The notes beneath the pieces are model-generated. The model worked only from the letters and a program-made list of their open reading frames with translations, did no database searches and had not been told where the DNA came from. A DNA stretch of 34,383 nucleotides, from positions 1-34,383 of the forward strand of contig DUCF01000052.1 in the NCBI GenBank assembly GCA_012959965.1, given 5' to 3'. Of the stretch, positions 1 through 9,700 are shown piece after piece. The DNA is from Candidatus Thioglobus sp. (lineage in GTDB: Bacteria; Pseudomonadota; Gammaproteobacteria; PS1; Pseudothioglobaceae). Within the stretch, counting starts at the first letter, position 1. Each line of letters starts with the position of its first letter. A program made the translations under genes and the position numbers.

Positions 1-2019
1 CGTATTCTTTTGTATACGGGCCGTACTCACAAAATTGGTGAAGTGCATGACGGTGGTGCAACCATGGACTGGATGGAACAAGAGCAAGAGCGCGGTATTA
101 CTATTACCTCAGCGGCTACAACTTGTTTCTGGAAAGGTATGGATGAGCAATTTGAAGATCATCGTATCAACATTATTGACACACCGGGACACGTTGACTT
201 TACTATTGAAGTAGAGCGCTCACTGAAAGTATTAGACGGCGCTTGTGCAGTATTTTGTGCAGTTGGTGGCGTTGAGCCTCAGTCTGAAACAGTGTGGAGA
301 CAAGCAAACAAATACAACGTTCCAAGAATTGGTTTCGTAAATAAGATGGATCGTGCTGGTGCGGATTTCTTGCGTGTTTGTGAGCAAGTTAAGATTCGTC
401 TAGGCGCTAACCCAGTGCCAATGCAAATCGCAATTGGCGCAGAAGAGGGTTTTGAAGGTGTTGTCGATCTTATTCGCATGAAAGCAATCTTCTGGAACGA
501 AGAAGATCAAGGCGCAACTTACGAAGTTAGGGACATTCCTGCAGATTTGCAAGACCTTGCTGACGAGAAGCGTGAGTTTATGGTTGAGTCTGCCGCAGAA
601 GCAAATGATGAATTAATGGAAAAATACCTTGAAGAGGGTACTTTAACAGACGATGAAATCAAAGCAGGCATTCGCACGCAAACAATTGGTAATCAAATCA
701 TTCCAATGTTCTGTGGTTCAGCCTTTAAGAACAAAGGTGTGCAAGCAGTACTAGACGCTATGGTTATGTACATGCCGTCACCACTGGATGTTGAGCCTAT
801 CACGGGTATTCTAGATGACGCCGCCGAAACTGTGGCGCCAAGAAATCCTACTGATGAAGAGCCGTTTGCAGCACTTGCATTTAAGATTGCAACCGACCCG
901 TTTGTGGGCAACTTGACATTCTTTAGAGTTTACTCAGGTGTGTTGAAATCAGGCGACTTCGTCTTTAACTCATCAAAAGGCAAAAAAGAACGTATTGGTC
1001 GTATTGTGCAAATGCACTCAAACGACCGTGAAGAAATTAAAGAAGTGCGCGCTGGCGATATCGCTGCTGCGATTGGCCTTAAAGACGTTATCACTGGTGA
1101 TACATTGTGTGACCTTAAAGAGAAGATCATTCTTGAAAGAATGGAATTCCCTGAGCCGGTTATTGCCGTTGCAGTTGAGCCAAAGACTAAAGTAGACCAA
1201 GAAAAAATGGGTATTGCATTAGGTAAATTGGCGCACGAAGATCCATCATTCAGAGTGTCAACTGATGAAGAGTCAGGCCAGACAATTATTGCTGGTATGG
1301 GCGAGCTTCACCTTGACATTATTGTTGATCGTATGAAACGTGAATTTGACGTTGAATGTGATGTTGGTAATCCACAAGTGGCCTACCGTGAGTCTATTAC
1401 AACTGCTATTGAACATCAACACAAGTTTGCTAAGCAATCGGGTGGTCGTGGTCAATACGGTCATGTTTACTTAAGAATCGAGCCGCAAGAGCCTGGTGCA
1501 GGTTACGAATTTTTTGACGAAATTAAAGGTGGTGTTATTCCCAAGGAATACATCCCTGCCATTGACAAAGGTATTCAAGAGCAAATGAAAAACGGTGTTA
1601 TCGCTGGCTTCCCGCTAGTTGATATGAGAGTTACTGTTTATGATGGCTCTTACCATGATGTTGACTCGAATGAAATGGCGTTTAAGATTGCTGCTTCAAT
1701 GTGTGTTCGTGAAGGCGTTAAATTGGCCAACCCACAGTTGCTTGAGCCAATGATGAATGTTGAAATCTCAACACCTGAAGATTACATGGGTGACGTGATG
1801 GGTGACATTAATCGTCGTCGTGGTATTGTTGGTGCGATGGAAGATACACCAGCCGGTAAGCAAGTTAAGGCGGAAGTGCCACTTGCAGAGATGTTTGGTT
1901 ACGCGACAGATCTACGCTCAATGACACAAGGTCGTGCGAGCTACTCAATGGAATTTGGCAAGTATGCTGCAGCACCAAGAAACGTTGCTGATGCTGTTGT
2001 TGAAAAATTAAATAAATAA
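1..2019 (+). CDS. fusA: Elongation factor G, 5'-truncated by window edge
   Basis: EF-G is the cytoplasmic GTPase that drives translocation of tRNA and mRNA on the ribosome and, with ribosome recycling factor, splits spent ribosomes. The frame is open from base 1 and begins [18 protein letters not shown], which normally follows the P-loop at about residue 30. The true start and G1 motif therefore lie roughly 90 bases upstream. Visible motifs are [11 protein letters not shown] (switch I), DTPGHVDFT (G3) and [10 protein letters not shown] (G4), followed by domains II to V up to the usual C-terminus. The 672 visible codons plus the missing part give about 700 residues, the normal family length. 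tuf starts 10 bp downstream, so the two are co-transcribed as at the end of a str operon. Identity is certain; only the start is missing. Confidence 0.98.
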   Translation, partial: RILLYTGRTHKIGEVHDGGATMDWMEQEQERGITITSAATTCFWKGMDEQFEDHRINIIDTPGHVDFTIEVERSLKVLDGACAVFCAVGGVEPQSETVWRQANKYNVPRIGFVNKMDRAGADFLRVCEQVKIRLGANPVPMQIAIGAEEGFEGVVDLIRMKAIFWNEEDQGATYEVRDIPADLQDLADEKREFMVESAAEANDELMEKYLEEGTLTDDEIKAGIRTQTIGNQIIPMFCGSAFKNKGVQAVLDAMVMYMPSPLDVEPITGILDDAAETVAPRNPTDEEPFAALAFKIATDPFVGNLTFFRVYSGVLKSGDFVFNSSKGKKERIGRIVQMHSNDREEIKEVRAGDIAAAIGLKDVITGDTLCDLKEKIILERMEFPEPVIAVAVEPKTKVDQEKMGIALGKLAHEDPSFRVSTDEESGQTIIAGMGELHLDIIVDRMKREFDVECDVGNPQVAYRESITTAIEHQHKFAKQSGGRGQYGHVYLRIEPQEPGAGYEFFDEIKGGVIPKEYIPAIDKGIQEQMKNGVIAGFPLVDMRVTVYDGSYHDVDSNEMAFKIAASMCVREGVKLANPQLLEPMMNVEISTPEDYMGDVMGDINRRRGIVGAMEDTPAGKQVKAEVPLAEMFGYATDLRSMTQGRASYSMEFGKYAAAPRNVADAVVEKLNK

Positions 2020-2029
2020 GGGGTTTAAG

Positions 2030-3220
2030 ATGTCAAAAGAAAAATTCGAAAGAACCAAACCGCATGTTAATGTGGGCACAATCGGTCACGTTGACCACGG
2101 TAAAACAACGTTAACTGCAGCAATCACTAAAGTGATGGCTGAACTTAACGGCAGTGAAGCAACAGATTTTGCTGATATTGATAAGGCTCCTGAAGAAAGA
2201 GAACGTGGTATTACGATCTCAACAGCACACGTAGAATACGAATCAGAAGCTCGTCACTACGCACACGTTGACTGTCCAGGACACGCCGACTACGTTAAGA
2301 ACATGATTACTGGTGCAGCCCAAATGGACGGCGCTATCATCGTTATTGCTGCAACAGACGGCCCAATGGCGCAAACACGTGAGCACATTCTTTTATCTAA
2401 GCAAGTAGGTGTACCTTACATCGTTGTTTACATGAACAAAGCTGACATGGTTGACGACGAAGAACTTATCGAACTAGTTGAAATGGAAATCCGTGAACTT
2501 CTAGACGAATACGGCTTCCCAGGTGATGACACTCCAGTTATCCTAGGTTCTGCTCTTAAAGCATTAGAAGGTGATACTTCTGAAATCGGTGTTCCTTCAG
2601 TGATTAAGCTAGTTGAGGCATTGGATACATATATCCCAACGCCTAAGCGTGATACAGATAAGACATTCCTTATGCCAATTGAGGACGTGTTCTCAATCTC
2701 TGGTCGTGGTACTGTTGTTACAGGCCGTATCGAAGCAGGTATTGTAAACGTTGGTGATAATCTAGAAATCGTTGGTATTAAAGATACACAAACGACAACT
2801 TGTACAGGTGTTGAGATGTTCCGTAAGTTACTAGACTCTGGTGAGGCTGGTGACAACGTTGGTGTACTACTTCGTGGTACCAAGCGTGAGGACGTTGAGC
2901 GTGGTCAAGTATTGGCTAAGCCAGGTTCTATCAACCCACACACAAAATTTGAAGCTGAAGTCTATATCTTGAGTAAAGATGAAGGCGGACGTCATACACC
3001 ATTCTTTAACAACTACCGTCCACAGTTCTACTTCAGAACAACAGACGTAACAGGCGCTTGTGAGCTTCCTGCAGGTGTTGAGATGGTTATGCCAGGCGAC
3101 AACGTTAAGATGGCTGTAGAGCTACTTGCGCCGATCGCTATGGAAGAGGGTTTGAGATTCGCAATCAGAGAAGGCGGCCGTACAGTAGGTGCGGGTGTGG
3201 TATCGAAGATTACGGGTTAA
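2030..3220 (+). CDS. tuf: Elongation factor Tu
   Basis: EF-Tu is the GTPase that delivers aminoacyl-tRNA to the ribosomal A site. The 396-residue product has the P-loop GHVDHGKT at residues 19-26, RGITIST (switch I), [12 protein letters not shown] (G3), an NKAD motif (NKCD in E. coli) and SALKALEGD (G5), followed by beta-barrel domains 2 and 3 ending in [10 protein letters not shown]. The ATG has a GGGG Shine-Dalgarno at 2020-2023. It lies 10 bp after fusA and is followed by tRNA-Trp and secE. It thus occupies the place of both tufA (after fusA) and tufB (before tRNA-Trp) of other gammaproteobacteria, and may be the only tuf copy in the genome. That last point is inference. Confidence 0.99.
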   Translation: MSKEKFERTKPHVNVGTIGHVDHGKTTLTAAITKVMAELNGSEATDFADIDKAPEERERGITISTAHVEYESEARHYAHVDCPGHADYVKNMITGAAQMDGAIIVIAATDGPMAQTREHILLSKQVGVPYIVVYMNKADMVDDEELIELVEMEIRELLDEYGFPGDDTPVILGSALKALEGDTSEIGVPSVIKLVEALDTYIPTPKRDTDKTFLMPIEDVFSISGRGTVVTGRIEAGIVNVGDNLEIVGIKDTQTTTCTGVEMFRKLLDSGEAGDNVGVLLRGTKREDVERGQVLAKPGSINPHTKFEAEVYILSKDEGGRHTPFFNNYRPQFYFRTTDVTGACELPAGVEMVMPGDNVKMAVELLAPIAMEEGLRFAIREGGRTVGAGVVSKITG

Positions 3221-3224
3221 TTAG

Positions 3225-3252
3225 TTTTAACGAGCCAGCCTCGGCTTATACT
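3225..3252 (+). promoter_or_regulatory. Possible promoter for tRNA-Trp/secE
   Basis: A good -10 hexamer TATACT at 3247-3252 lies 16 bp after a weak -35, TTTTAA at 3225-3230. Initiation would fall near 3259, about 16 bases before the mature tRNA. It overlaps the tuf-distal hairpin (3236-3259), so the two readings compete. A promoter here would uncouple tRNA-Trp, secE and nusG from fusA-tuf. Confidence 0.3.
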
Positions 3253-3259
3253 GAGGCTG
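3236..3259 (+). terminator. Stem-loop after tuf (partial terminator or processing site)
   Basis: A perfect 7-bp stem, CAGCCTC (3236-3242) with GAGGCTG (3253-3259), closes a 10-base loop 15 bases after the tuf stop. No clean U-tract follows, so full termination is unlikely. An attenuator or an RNA-processing signal that frees the tRNA-Trp precursor fits better. Confidence 0.4.
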
Positions 3260-3274
3260 ATTTATGATGATTTT

Positions 3275-3350
3275 AGGCAAGTGGCTCAATTGGTAGAGTG
3301 GCGGTCTCCAAAACCGTTGGTTGGGGGTTCGAGTCCCTCCTTGCCTGCCA
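3275..3350 (+). tRNA. tRNA-Trp (anticodon CCA)
   Basis: This is a 76-base tRNA with encoded CCA. The acceptor stem pairs AGGCAAG with CTTGCCT, followed by discriminator G and CCA. The D arm contains GGCTCAATTGGTAGAG. The anticodon arm GCGGT-CTCCAAA-ACCGT presents CCA at positions 34-36, and the T arm is GGGGGTTCGAGTCCCTC. It lies between tuf and secE, where many gammaproteobacteria keep their tRNA-Trp gene. All arms were checked by hand. Confidence 0.97.
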
Positions 3351-3366
3351 AATTTAAAGGATAGAT

Positions 3367-3750
3367 GTGGCTAAGAACGCAGACAATCAAAAACAAGGCT
3401 TAGGTCAATTGAATGGTGCTTTATCGCTTGCTATATTAATAGCATCGATTGCGCTGTTTTATTTGGACTTCTGGCAGTTAACCACGTTATTTAAAGTGCT
3501 TATCTTGCTTGCTGGCGTTGTGGTAGCGGCATTTGTATTTACTCAGTCTTCGCAGGGCGAAAGATTTATTCACTTTGCTAAAGAGACAAGAATTGAATTA
3601 CGAAAGGTTGTTTGGCCAACTCGTGAAGAAACGCTTAAGACGACAGGCATGATCATGGTTGCGGTTGTAATCGTAGCTATTTTCTTGTGGATTGTTGATG
3701 CATTCTTTACTTGGGGTGTTAGTTCAGTCTCATCGTTAAACATTTTTTAA
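3367..3750 (+). CDS. secE: Preprotein translocase subunit SecE
   Basis: SecE is the small essential inner-membrane subunit that clamps and stabilises SecY in the SecYEG protein-export channel. The 127-residue length equals that of the three-helix enterobacterial form. Likely membrane segments are residues 18-34, 39-60 and 93-118. Between the second and third lies the conserved cytoplasmic amphipathic helix with ELRKVVWPTREET at 77-89, the family signature. The start is GTG at 3367, supported by AAAGGA at 3356-3361; the ATG two bases earlier is out of frame. It is followed after 13 bp by nusG, the usual pairing. Confidence 0.96.
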   Translation: MAKNADNQKQGLGQLNGALSLAILIASIALFYLDFWQLTTLFKVLILLAGVVVAAFVFTQSSQGERFIHFAKETRIELRKVVWPTREETLKTTGMIMVAVVIVAIFLWIVDAFFTWGVSSVSSLNIF

Positions 3751-3763
3751 GCTAAGGAATCTT

Positions 3764-4312
3764 ATGTCTAAGAAGTGGTTTGTAATACACGCAAGAAGCG
3801 GCTATGAAGCGAAAGTTAAAAAGTCGATTGAAGATGCTATCGATCTTGCTATTAAAGAAAAACAGCTAGAAGAAGGCCTTATTGGTGAAATCATGATCCC
3901 TACTGAGCAAGTGGTTGAGCTTAAGGGTGGAATGAAGAAGGAAACAGAGCGCAAGTTCTTTCCTGGCTACATGTTGGTTAACATGGAGTTAACAGAGCCA
4001 ACTTGGTTGTTGATAAAAAATACCAATAACGTCATGGGTTTTATTGGTGGCTCGTCTGGAAAGCCATCGCCTATCACTCAAAGAGAGGTAGATAGAATTC
4101 TTGCACGCGTTCAAGAGGGTGCAGATAAGCCGAAACCTAAAGTGGCGTTTCAACCCGGCGAAGAAGTGCTGGTTATTGACGGTCCATTTAATGAATTTAA
4201 CGGCATCGTTGAAAGTGTCGATTATGAAAAGAGCTTGCTGAAAGTTGAAGTGCTGATTTTCGGACGTACAACGGCAGTTGAGCTGGAGTTTTCTCAAGTC
4301 GAGAAAACATAA
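3764..4312 (+). CDS. nusG: Transcription termination/antitermination factor NusG
   Basis: NusG binds the RNA polymerase clamp, suppresses pausing and links polymerase to Rho or to ribosomal protein S10. The 182-residue product has the NGN domain at about residues 4-115, including RKFFPGYMLVNM at 63-74, and a C-terminal KOW domain at 129-180 (FQPGEEVLVIDGPF). Length and layout match the E. coli protein (181 aa). It is co-transcribed with secE and leads into the L11 operon after a 64-bp spacer with hairpins. Confidence 0.98.
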   Translation: MSKKWFVIHARSGYEAKVKKSIEDAIDLAIKEKQLEEGLIGEIMIPTEQVVELKGGMKKETERKFFPGYMLVNMELTEPTWLLIKNTNNVMGFIGGSSGKPSPITQREVDRILARVQEGADKPKPKVAFQPGEEVLVIDGPFNEFNGIVESVDYEKSLLKVEVLIFGRTTAVELEFSQVEKT

Positions 4313-4315
4313 CAC

Positions 4316-4327
4316 AACCTTCGGGTT
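4316..4327 (+). other. Small UUCG tetraloop hairpin after nusG
   Basis: AACC (4316-4319) and GGTT (4324-4327) close a TTCG loop four bases after the nusG stop. UUCG loops are unusually stable, so the short stem could fold. No U-tract follows, so it is not a terminator. It may cap the nusG message or be part of the rplK leader. Confidence 0.35.
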
Positions 4328-4337
4328 ATAAACTAAC

Positions 4338-4362
4338 GGGGAGCTTAACGGCGCTTGCACCC
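4338..4362 (+). promoter_or_regulatory. Candidate ribosomal protein L1 operator in rplK leader
   Basis: Just upstream of rplK, GGG (4338-4340) can pair with CCC (4360-4362). GAGC (4341-4344) can pair with GCTT (4353-4356) around the loop TTAACGGC, leaving an unpaired GCA on one side. Two short helices separated by an asymmetric internal loop is the type of target L1 binds on 23S rRNA and mimics on the L11-L1 mRNA. Location and shape fit autogenous control of rplKA by L1. The assignment is by analogy, since I could not align it to a reference. Confidence 0.45.
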
Positions 4363-4376
4363 ATAGGAGAAGAAAA

Positions 4377-4805
4377 ATGGCAAAGAAAATTGAGTCGTAT
4401 ATTAAGTTGCAGGTACCTGCAGCTGAAGCGAATCCGTCACCACCGGTTGGTCCAGCATTGGGTCAGCATGGTGTTAATATTATGGAATTCTGTAAAGCGT
4501 TTAATGCGAAAACTCAGGACCTTGATAAAGGCATGGCTGTGCCAGTTATTATCACTGTGTATAACGACCGTAGCTTTACGTTTATTACGAAAACACCACC
4601 AGCAGCCGTTTTGCTTCGCAAAGTAACGGGTATTGCTAAAGGTAGTGGTGAGCCGCACATCAATAAAGTGGGTACGGTAACACGTGCGCAACTTGAGGAA
4701 GTGGCAAACATTAAAATGAAAGATTTAAATGCTAATGACATCGATGCAGCTGTGCAAATTATTGCTGGCACTGCTCGTTCGATGGGCCTAGTGGTGGAGG
4801 GTTAA
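4377..4805 (+). CDS. rplK: 50S ribosomal protein L11
   Basis: L11 binds the GTPase-associated centre of 23S rRNA with L10 and L7/L12 and influences factor-dependent GTP hydrolysis and the stringent response. The 142-residue protein has the typical proline-rich N-terminal domain ([20 protein letters not shown], residues 22-41), where thiostrepton-type drugs act. The RNA-binding C-terminal domain ends in [12 protein letters not shown]. The ATG follows a strong AGGAGA Shine-Dalgarno at 4365-4370. rplA begins 2 bp after the stop, so translation of the pair is probably coupled. Confidence 0.98.
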   Translation: MAKKIESYIKLQVPAAEANPSPPVGPALGQHGVNIMEFCKAFNAKTQDLDKGMAVPVIITVYNDRSFTFITKTPPAAVLLRKVTGIAKGSGEPHINKVGTVTRAQLEEVANIKMKDLNANDIDAAVQIIAGTARSMGLVVEG

Positions 4806-4807
4806 TC

Positions 4808-5503
4808 ATGGCTAATGTAACTAAAAAACAGAAAGACAATCAAGCGAAAATTAATGTCGGTGTACGTTACACAATGGCTGACGCTCTTAACTTAGTAAAA
4901 GAGTGTGCTTCGGCAAAGTTTGACGAGTCTGTTGATGTAAGTATCAATCTTGGTATTGACGCTAAAAAATCAGACCAAAACGTTCGTGGTGCTGTGACAC
5001 TGCCAAACGGTACTGGAAAAACGGTTCGCGTTGCGGTATTCACCCAGGGTGAAAACGCACAAAAAGCGACTGACGCAGGTGCTGACGTTGTTGGTATGGA
5101 AGACTTAATGAAGTCAATGCAAGACGGCGATTTAAACTATGACGTTGTTATTGCATCACCAGATGCAATGGGTGTTGTTGGTCGACTGGGTCAATTATTG
5201 GGTCCACGTGGCCTAATGCCTAACCCTAAAGTGGGTACAGTGACACAGGACGTTGCCACTGCTGTTAACAACGCAAAAGCCGGCCAAGTTCGTTACCGTG
5301 CTGATAAAGCGGGTATTGTTCACGGTTGTGTGGGTAAGGCCTCTTTCGATCCAAAAGCTTTGGAAGAAAATATTCAAGCCTTATTGGATGCGCTTAAAAA
5401 ATCTAAGCCAAGTTCAGCAAAAGGTGTTTATTTCCAAAAGATGAATGTTTCTTCAACAATGGGTCCAGGCCTATCCGTTGATTTATCAAGCGTCGATATT
5501 TAA
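4808..5503 (+). CDS. rplA: 50S ribosomal protein L1
   Basis: L1 forms the mobile stalk that helps release deacylated tRNA from the E site, and in many bacteria represses translation of its own rplKA message. The 231-residue product is close to the E. coli length (234 aa). It contains the conserved stretch [22 protein letters not shown] (positions 130-151), the hallmark of L1, and ends in [16 protein letters not shown]. It starts 2 bp after rplK. A 216-bp spacer rich in RNA structure separates it from rplJ. Confidence 0.98.
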   Translation: MANVTKKQKDNQAKINVGVRYTMADALNLVKECASAKFDESVDVSINLGIDAKKSDQNVRGAVTLPNGTGKTVRVAVFTQGENAQKATDAGADVVGMEDLMKSMQDGDLNYDVVIASPDAMGVVGRLGQLLGPRGLMPNPKVGTVTQDVATAVNNAKAGQVRYRADKAGIVHGCVGKASFDPKALEENIQALLDALKKSKPSSAKGVYFQKMNVSSTMGPGLSVDLSSVDI

Positions 5504-5512
5504 TGATTTATC

Positions 5513-5536
5513 AGTGATTAATTTAGGTTGATCACT
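5513..5536 (+). other. Stem-loop immediately after rplA
   Basis: A 9-bp stem, AGTGATTAA (5513-5521) with TTGATCACT (5528-5536, one G-U pair), closes a 6-base loop ten bases after the rplA stop. It is followed by AAAAG instead of a U-run. It therefore more likely protects the rplKA 3' end, or is a cleavage site separating it from the L10 leader, than a full terminator. Confidence 0.45.
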
Positions 5537-5540
5537 AAAA

Positions 5541-5719
5541 GAATTCTTTGGGCGACAAGGCAACTTGTTTAGCCTCAAAGACCATAGGTGCGATGATTTT
5601 TTCGGAATTTGTTGCTTAATAAATTGATCCTTCAATTTGCCTATGTAGAGGGTATGCGAATACCTTGTGGCGAAAGTTATTTTATATAGCTTTCTTTTTA
5701 TAATTGTTCAGGAGAGACT
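5541..5719 (+). ncRNA. Ribosomal protein L10 leader
   Basis: The spacer before rplJ folds into the arrangement expected of the L10 leader, where the L10-(L7/L12) complex binds to repress its own synthesis. CTTTGGGC (5546-5553) pairs with GCC-t-CAAAG (5572-5580), with an inner stem ACAAG/CTTGT capped by GCAA (5555-5568). ACCATAGGTG follows; CATAGG (5583-5588) pairs with CCTATG (5640-5645) over an unpaired stretch, a long-range closing helix. Further stems are GGTAT-GCGA-ATACC (5651-5664) and the hairpin at 5673-5693. Fold, position and the GACCATAGGTG element agree with the known leader family. The exact ends are uncertain. Confidence 0.8.
5673..5699 (+). terminator. Possible attenuator hairpin in L10 leader
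   Basis: AAAGTTAT (5673-5680) pairs with ATAGCTTT (5686-5693, one G-U) around TTTAT and is followed by CTTTTT. This has the form of a weak intrinsic terminator 20 bases before rplJ. If formed conditionally it would let L10 act on transcription as well as translation. The stem is AU-rich and its strength is doubtful. Confidence 0.35.
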
Positions 5720-6241
5720 ATGGCTCTAAATCTTGAAGCAAAAAAGGCAGTTGTCGAACAGGTAAAAGCAGTAGCATCTACTGCAATTTCTGTTGGCGCA
5801 GCCGAGTATCGCGGATTGAATGTTGGACAAATGACTGACTTGCGTTCTGCTGCAATAGATGCGAATGTATCTTTGCGTGTTGTAAAAAACACACTTGCAA
5901 AAAGAGCGCTAGCGGAAACTGGTTGTGAGTGTATCACACCGGTATTAAGCGGTCCTGTTATCTTAGGTTTTTCGCAAGAAGACCCTGGTGCAGTAGCCCG
6001 TGTTTTCCGTGCATTCATGAAAGATAATGATGCGTTAGTTGTTAAGGGTTTGGGAGTTTCAGGCGAATTTGTTGACGCAGATCAGCTGAAACGTATCGCA
6101 GACTTACCAACGAAAGATCAAGCAATTAGTATGGTTATGGCGTTAATGCTCGCTCCAACTGAGAAGTTAGTAAGAACTTTGAATGAAGTTCCTACCAAGC
6201 TAACTCGTGTTGTCGCAGCTGTTCGTGACCAAAAACAATAA
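5720..6241 (+). CDS. rplJ: 50S ribosomal protein L10
   Basis: L10 anchors the L7/L12 dimers to the ribosomal stalk, and with them represses its own operon through the leader. The 173-residue protein has the N-terminal rRNA-binding domain (about residues 1-130; [24 protein letters not shown]). A C-terminal helix from about 133 ([20 protein letters not shown]) carries the L12 dimers. The ATG has an AGGAGA Shine-Dalgarno at 5710-5715. rplL follows after 28 bp. Confidence 0.97.
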   Translation: MALNLEAKKAVVEQVKAVASTAISVGAAEYRGLNVGQMTDLRSAAIDANVSLRVVKNTLAKRALAETGCECITPVLSGPVILGFSQEDPGAVARVFRAFMKDNDALVVKGLGVSGEFVDADQLKRIADLPTKDQAISMVMALMLAPTEKLVRTLNEVPTKLTRVVAAVRDQKQ

Positions 6242-6269
6242 TTAAATAATATAAAGAGGAGTAAATATC

Positions 6270-6644
6270 ATGGCATTATCAAATGACGATATTTTAAATG
6301 CAATTGCAGATATGTCTGTAATGGATGTTGTTGAACTTGTTTCAGCAATGGAAGAAAAATTTGGTGTTTCAGCAGCAGCAGTTGCAGCAGCACCAGCGGC
6401 AGCAGCAGATGCAGGCGCAGCAGTTGAAGAGCAAACTGAGTTTGACGTTATTCTAACGAACTTCGGCGAGAAGAAAGTTGCTGTAATTAAAGCTGTTCGT
6501 AGCATCACTGGTTTAGGTCTTAAAGAAGCAAAAGATTTAGTTGAAAGTGCACCAGCACCAATTAAAGAAGCTGCAGAAAAAGGCGAAGCAGAAGAGTTAA
6601 AAAAGCAGCTTGAAGAAGCCGGCGCTAGCGTAGAAATTAAGTAA
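6270..6644 (+). CDS. rplL: 50S ribosomal protein L7/L12
   Basis: L7/L12 is the multicopy stalk protein that recruits the GTPase translation factors. The 124-residue product shows its three parts: an N-terminal dimerisation helix pair (1-33), an alanine-rich flexible hinge (about 35-53), and the globular C-terminal domain (54-124) with [17 protein letters not shown], the factor-binding face. The start has an AGAGGAG Shine-Dalgarno. Higher output of rplL than of rpoB is expected, because a terminator-like hairpin follows it. Confidence 0.98.
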   Translation: MALSNDDILNAIADMSVMDVVELVSAMEEKFGVSAAAVAAAPAAAADAGAAVEEQTEFDVILTNFGEKKVAVIKAVRSITGLGLKEAKDLVESAPAPIKEAAEKGEAEELKKQLEEAGASVEIK

Positions 6645-6662
6645 TTTTTTCAACGCTAATAA

Positions 6663-6695
6663 CCAAAATCCCCACCAGGGGATTTTGGTGTTTTT
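6663..6695 (+). terminator. Terminator/attenuator between rplL and rpoB
   Basis: A perfect 11-bp stem, CCAAAATCCCC (6663-6673) with GGGGATTTTGG (6678-6688), closes an ACCA loop and is followed by TGTTTTT (6689-6695). This is a strong intrinsic terminator by form. Since no obvious promoter lies before rpoB, it probably works as a partial attenuator that lowers rpoBC output relative to the ribosomal proteins, as at the equivalent site of E. coli. Confidence 0.85.
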
Positions 6696-6715
6696 ATTCA
6701 GAAGAAATTCTGAAT
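6696..6715 (+). other. Second hairpin in rplL-rpoB spacer
   Basis: ATTCAGAA (6696-6703) and TTCTGAAT (6708-6715) form a perfect 8-bp stem capped by a GAAA (GNRA) tetraloop, directly after the attenuator U-tract. It may be an RNase cleavage site or stabilise the 5' end of a processed rpoBC message. In E. coli an RNase III site lies in the same spacer. Confidence 0.55.
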
Positions 6716-6744
6716 CACAATTTATCGATTAATACGGGGTATTC

Positions 6745-9700
6745 ATGACTTATTCGTTCACTGAGAAAAAGCGCATTAGAAATAATTTTGGTACTAGGAA
6801 ATCGGTTCTGACAGAGCCAGATTTGTTGTCCATTCAGATTAACTCATTTAATACTTTTATTCAAGCAGGGGCAACTGAAAAGAAAGATGTTGGCCTTCAT
6901 TCAGTTTTTCAATCGGTATTCCCTATTACAGCACTGAATGGTTATGCTGAAATCGAATATGTAGATTACGAGCTTCAAGAGCCTAAATACAGTGTCAAAG
7001 AATGCAAGCTTCGTGGTGTTACTTATGCGGCAACCATGCGTGTTAAGCTTAACCTTGCGCTATATGATAAAAATGGCTCAACGTTAAAGAAAAAACGTCG
7101 TGTTAAACAAGTTATTGAAGAGGATGTCTATTTAGGACAACTTCCTTTAATGACGGACACCGGCACTTTTGTTATTAATGGTACAGAGCGTGTTGTGGTT
7201 TCTCAGCTTCACCGTTCTCCAGGTGTTATTTTTGAACACGATAAAGGTAAAACACACTCATCGGGTAAGATATTATTCTCTTCTCGTATCATTCCTTACC
7301 GTGGCTCATGGTTAGATTTCGAATTCGACCACCACGAGCATTTATACGTTCGAATTGATCGTCGTAGAAAGCTTCCGGTCACAACATTGCTACGTGCAAT
7401 GGGCTTAAATTCAGAAGCCATCCTAGATACTTTCTTTGATCATGTCGTGGTTAAAATGAAAGCCAAGTCGTGTGATTTAGTTATCGACCCTTCACGTCTT
7501 CGTGGTGTTATTGCTGAGTTTGATATTAAAGCAGGCAAAGACTTAATCGTTGAGAAAGGTCGTCGTATTACTGCGAAACACACAAAATTATTAGAAAAAG
7601 CAGGCGTTAAAGTAATCAACGCACCGCTTGAATACCTTTTGGACAAGGTTCTCGCTATCGACATTATCGATACGGATACCGGCGAAATTCTTCTTCCTGC
7701 AAACACTTTATTAACCGAAGAATCGTTAGAAGTGTTGAGCGAAACAAAGGTTAAGAAAATCGACATTCTCTACATCAATGATGCTGAGAATGGTACCTAC
7801 ATTTCAGACACTTTGCGCCTTGATGAGCTGCAAACTGAAATCCAAGCACGTATGTCGATTTACCATGTGATGCGTCCTGGTGAGCCAGCTACAGAAGATG
7901 CGGTGAATACACTGTTCTCAAACTTATTCTTTAGCCCGGATCGTTACGACTTATCGCGTGTTGGCCGTATGAAGCTTAACCGCCGCTTGGGTATTGACTC
8001 TGAAACTGGCGAGCATGTATTGACCCACGATGACATTGTTAACGTTATCAAGCAGTTGGTTGATATCAAGAATGGCCATGACGTTGTTGACGATGTTGAT
8101 ACGCTAGCAAACAGACGTGTTAGAGCGATTGGTGAAATGATTGAGAATCAATTTAGAATTGGTCTTGTTCGTGTTGAAAAAGCCGTTAAAGAAGGTCTAA
8201 ACCTAGCTGAAACGGACGAATTGACGCCACAAGATTTGATTAACTCTAAGCCAGTATCTGCGGCAGTTAGAGAATTCTTTGGCTCTTCGCAGTTGTCTCA
8301 GTTTATGGATCAGGTGAATCCACTATCAGGTGTGACTCATAAGCGTCGTATTTCGGCCTTAGGTCCCGGTGGTTTGACTCGTGAACGTGCTGGTTTTGAA
8401 GTTCGTGACGTGCATCCTTCACACTACGGTCGTCTATGTCCAATTGAAACGCCAGAAGGCCCAAACATTGGTTTGATCAATACGCTTGCCGTTTACGCGA
8501 AAACCAATGAATACGGCTTCCTAGAAACGCCTTATCAAGTAGTTAAGAGCGGCCTGGTAACGGAAGAAATTATTTATGTATCGGCGATTGATGAGATCAG
8601 TCATACAATTGCACAAGCAAATGCCACAGTTGACGCAAAAGGTCATCTAGAGGATGACTTGGTTGCAGCTCGCCACAAAAATGAATTTGTTTTGGTTACA
8701 AAAGATGAAATCACATTGATTGATATCGATTCCAAGCAAATTGCCTCGGTGGCAGCATCACTTATTCCATTCTTGGAGCATGACGATGCTAACCGAGCTT
8801 TGATGGGCTCAAACATGCAACGTCAAGCCGTACCAGTACTTCGAGCTGAAAAGCCATTAGTTGGTACAGGTATTGAGCGTGTTGTTGCAACGGACTCTAG
8901 AGTTTGTGTAACGGCAGAGCACAGCGGAGTTGTTGAGGCTGTTGATGCCTCAAGAATTGTTATTCGTGTTGATGCAAAACAAGCAAAAGCAGGTGAGTTG
9001 GGTGTTGATATTTACAGCCTAACAAAATATGCTCGTTCTAACCAAAACACATGTATTAATCAAAAACCATTGGTACAGCCCGGCGATAAGATTGTTGCTG
9101 GTGACGTTTTGGCAGACGGCCCTTCAACAGACCTAGGTGAATTAGCTCTTGGTCAAAACATGATGATTGCCTTCATGCCGTGGAACGGTTACAACTTTGA
9201 GGACTCGATTCTAATTTCAGAACGCGTTGTTCAAGAAGATCGTTACACGTCGATTCATATTGAAGAATTAACAGCCTATGCTCGTGATACTAAGTTGGGT
9301 TCTGAGGAGATTACGGCGGACATTCCGAATGTTAGCGAATCTGCTTTGGCTAAACTTGATGAAGTTGGTATTGTCTATGTAGGTGCACGCGTTAAAGGCG
9401 GCGACATTTTGGTTGGCAAGGTAACGCCTAAGAGCGAAACAGCCCTATCTCCGGAAGAAAAATTACTACGCGCTATCTTTGGTGAAAAAGCCAATAATGT
9501 TAAAGACACCTCACTTCGTGTTGGTGCTTCTAAATCTGGTGTGGTGATTGACGTACAAATCTTTACCCGTGATCGTGTTGAAAAAGACGCACGTGCCATC
9601 GAGATTGACGAAAATCGTTTAGAAAAAATTAAAAAAGATATTGATGATGAGTTTGGCATTATTGACGGCGATATTTTCCGTCGAGCTCGCGCTAAGCTTT

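Noticed and set aside
2428..2883. Long open frame of 151 codons antisense to tuf, and similar ones antisense to rpoB (9375-9827) and rpoC (11474-11839)
   Set aside because: They lie entirely opposite conserved genes, are serine/threonine-rich as expected of complement-strand readings, and match no family I know.
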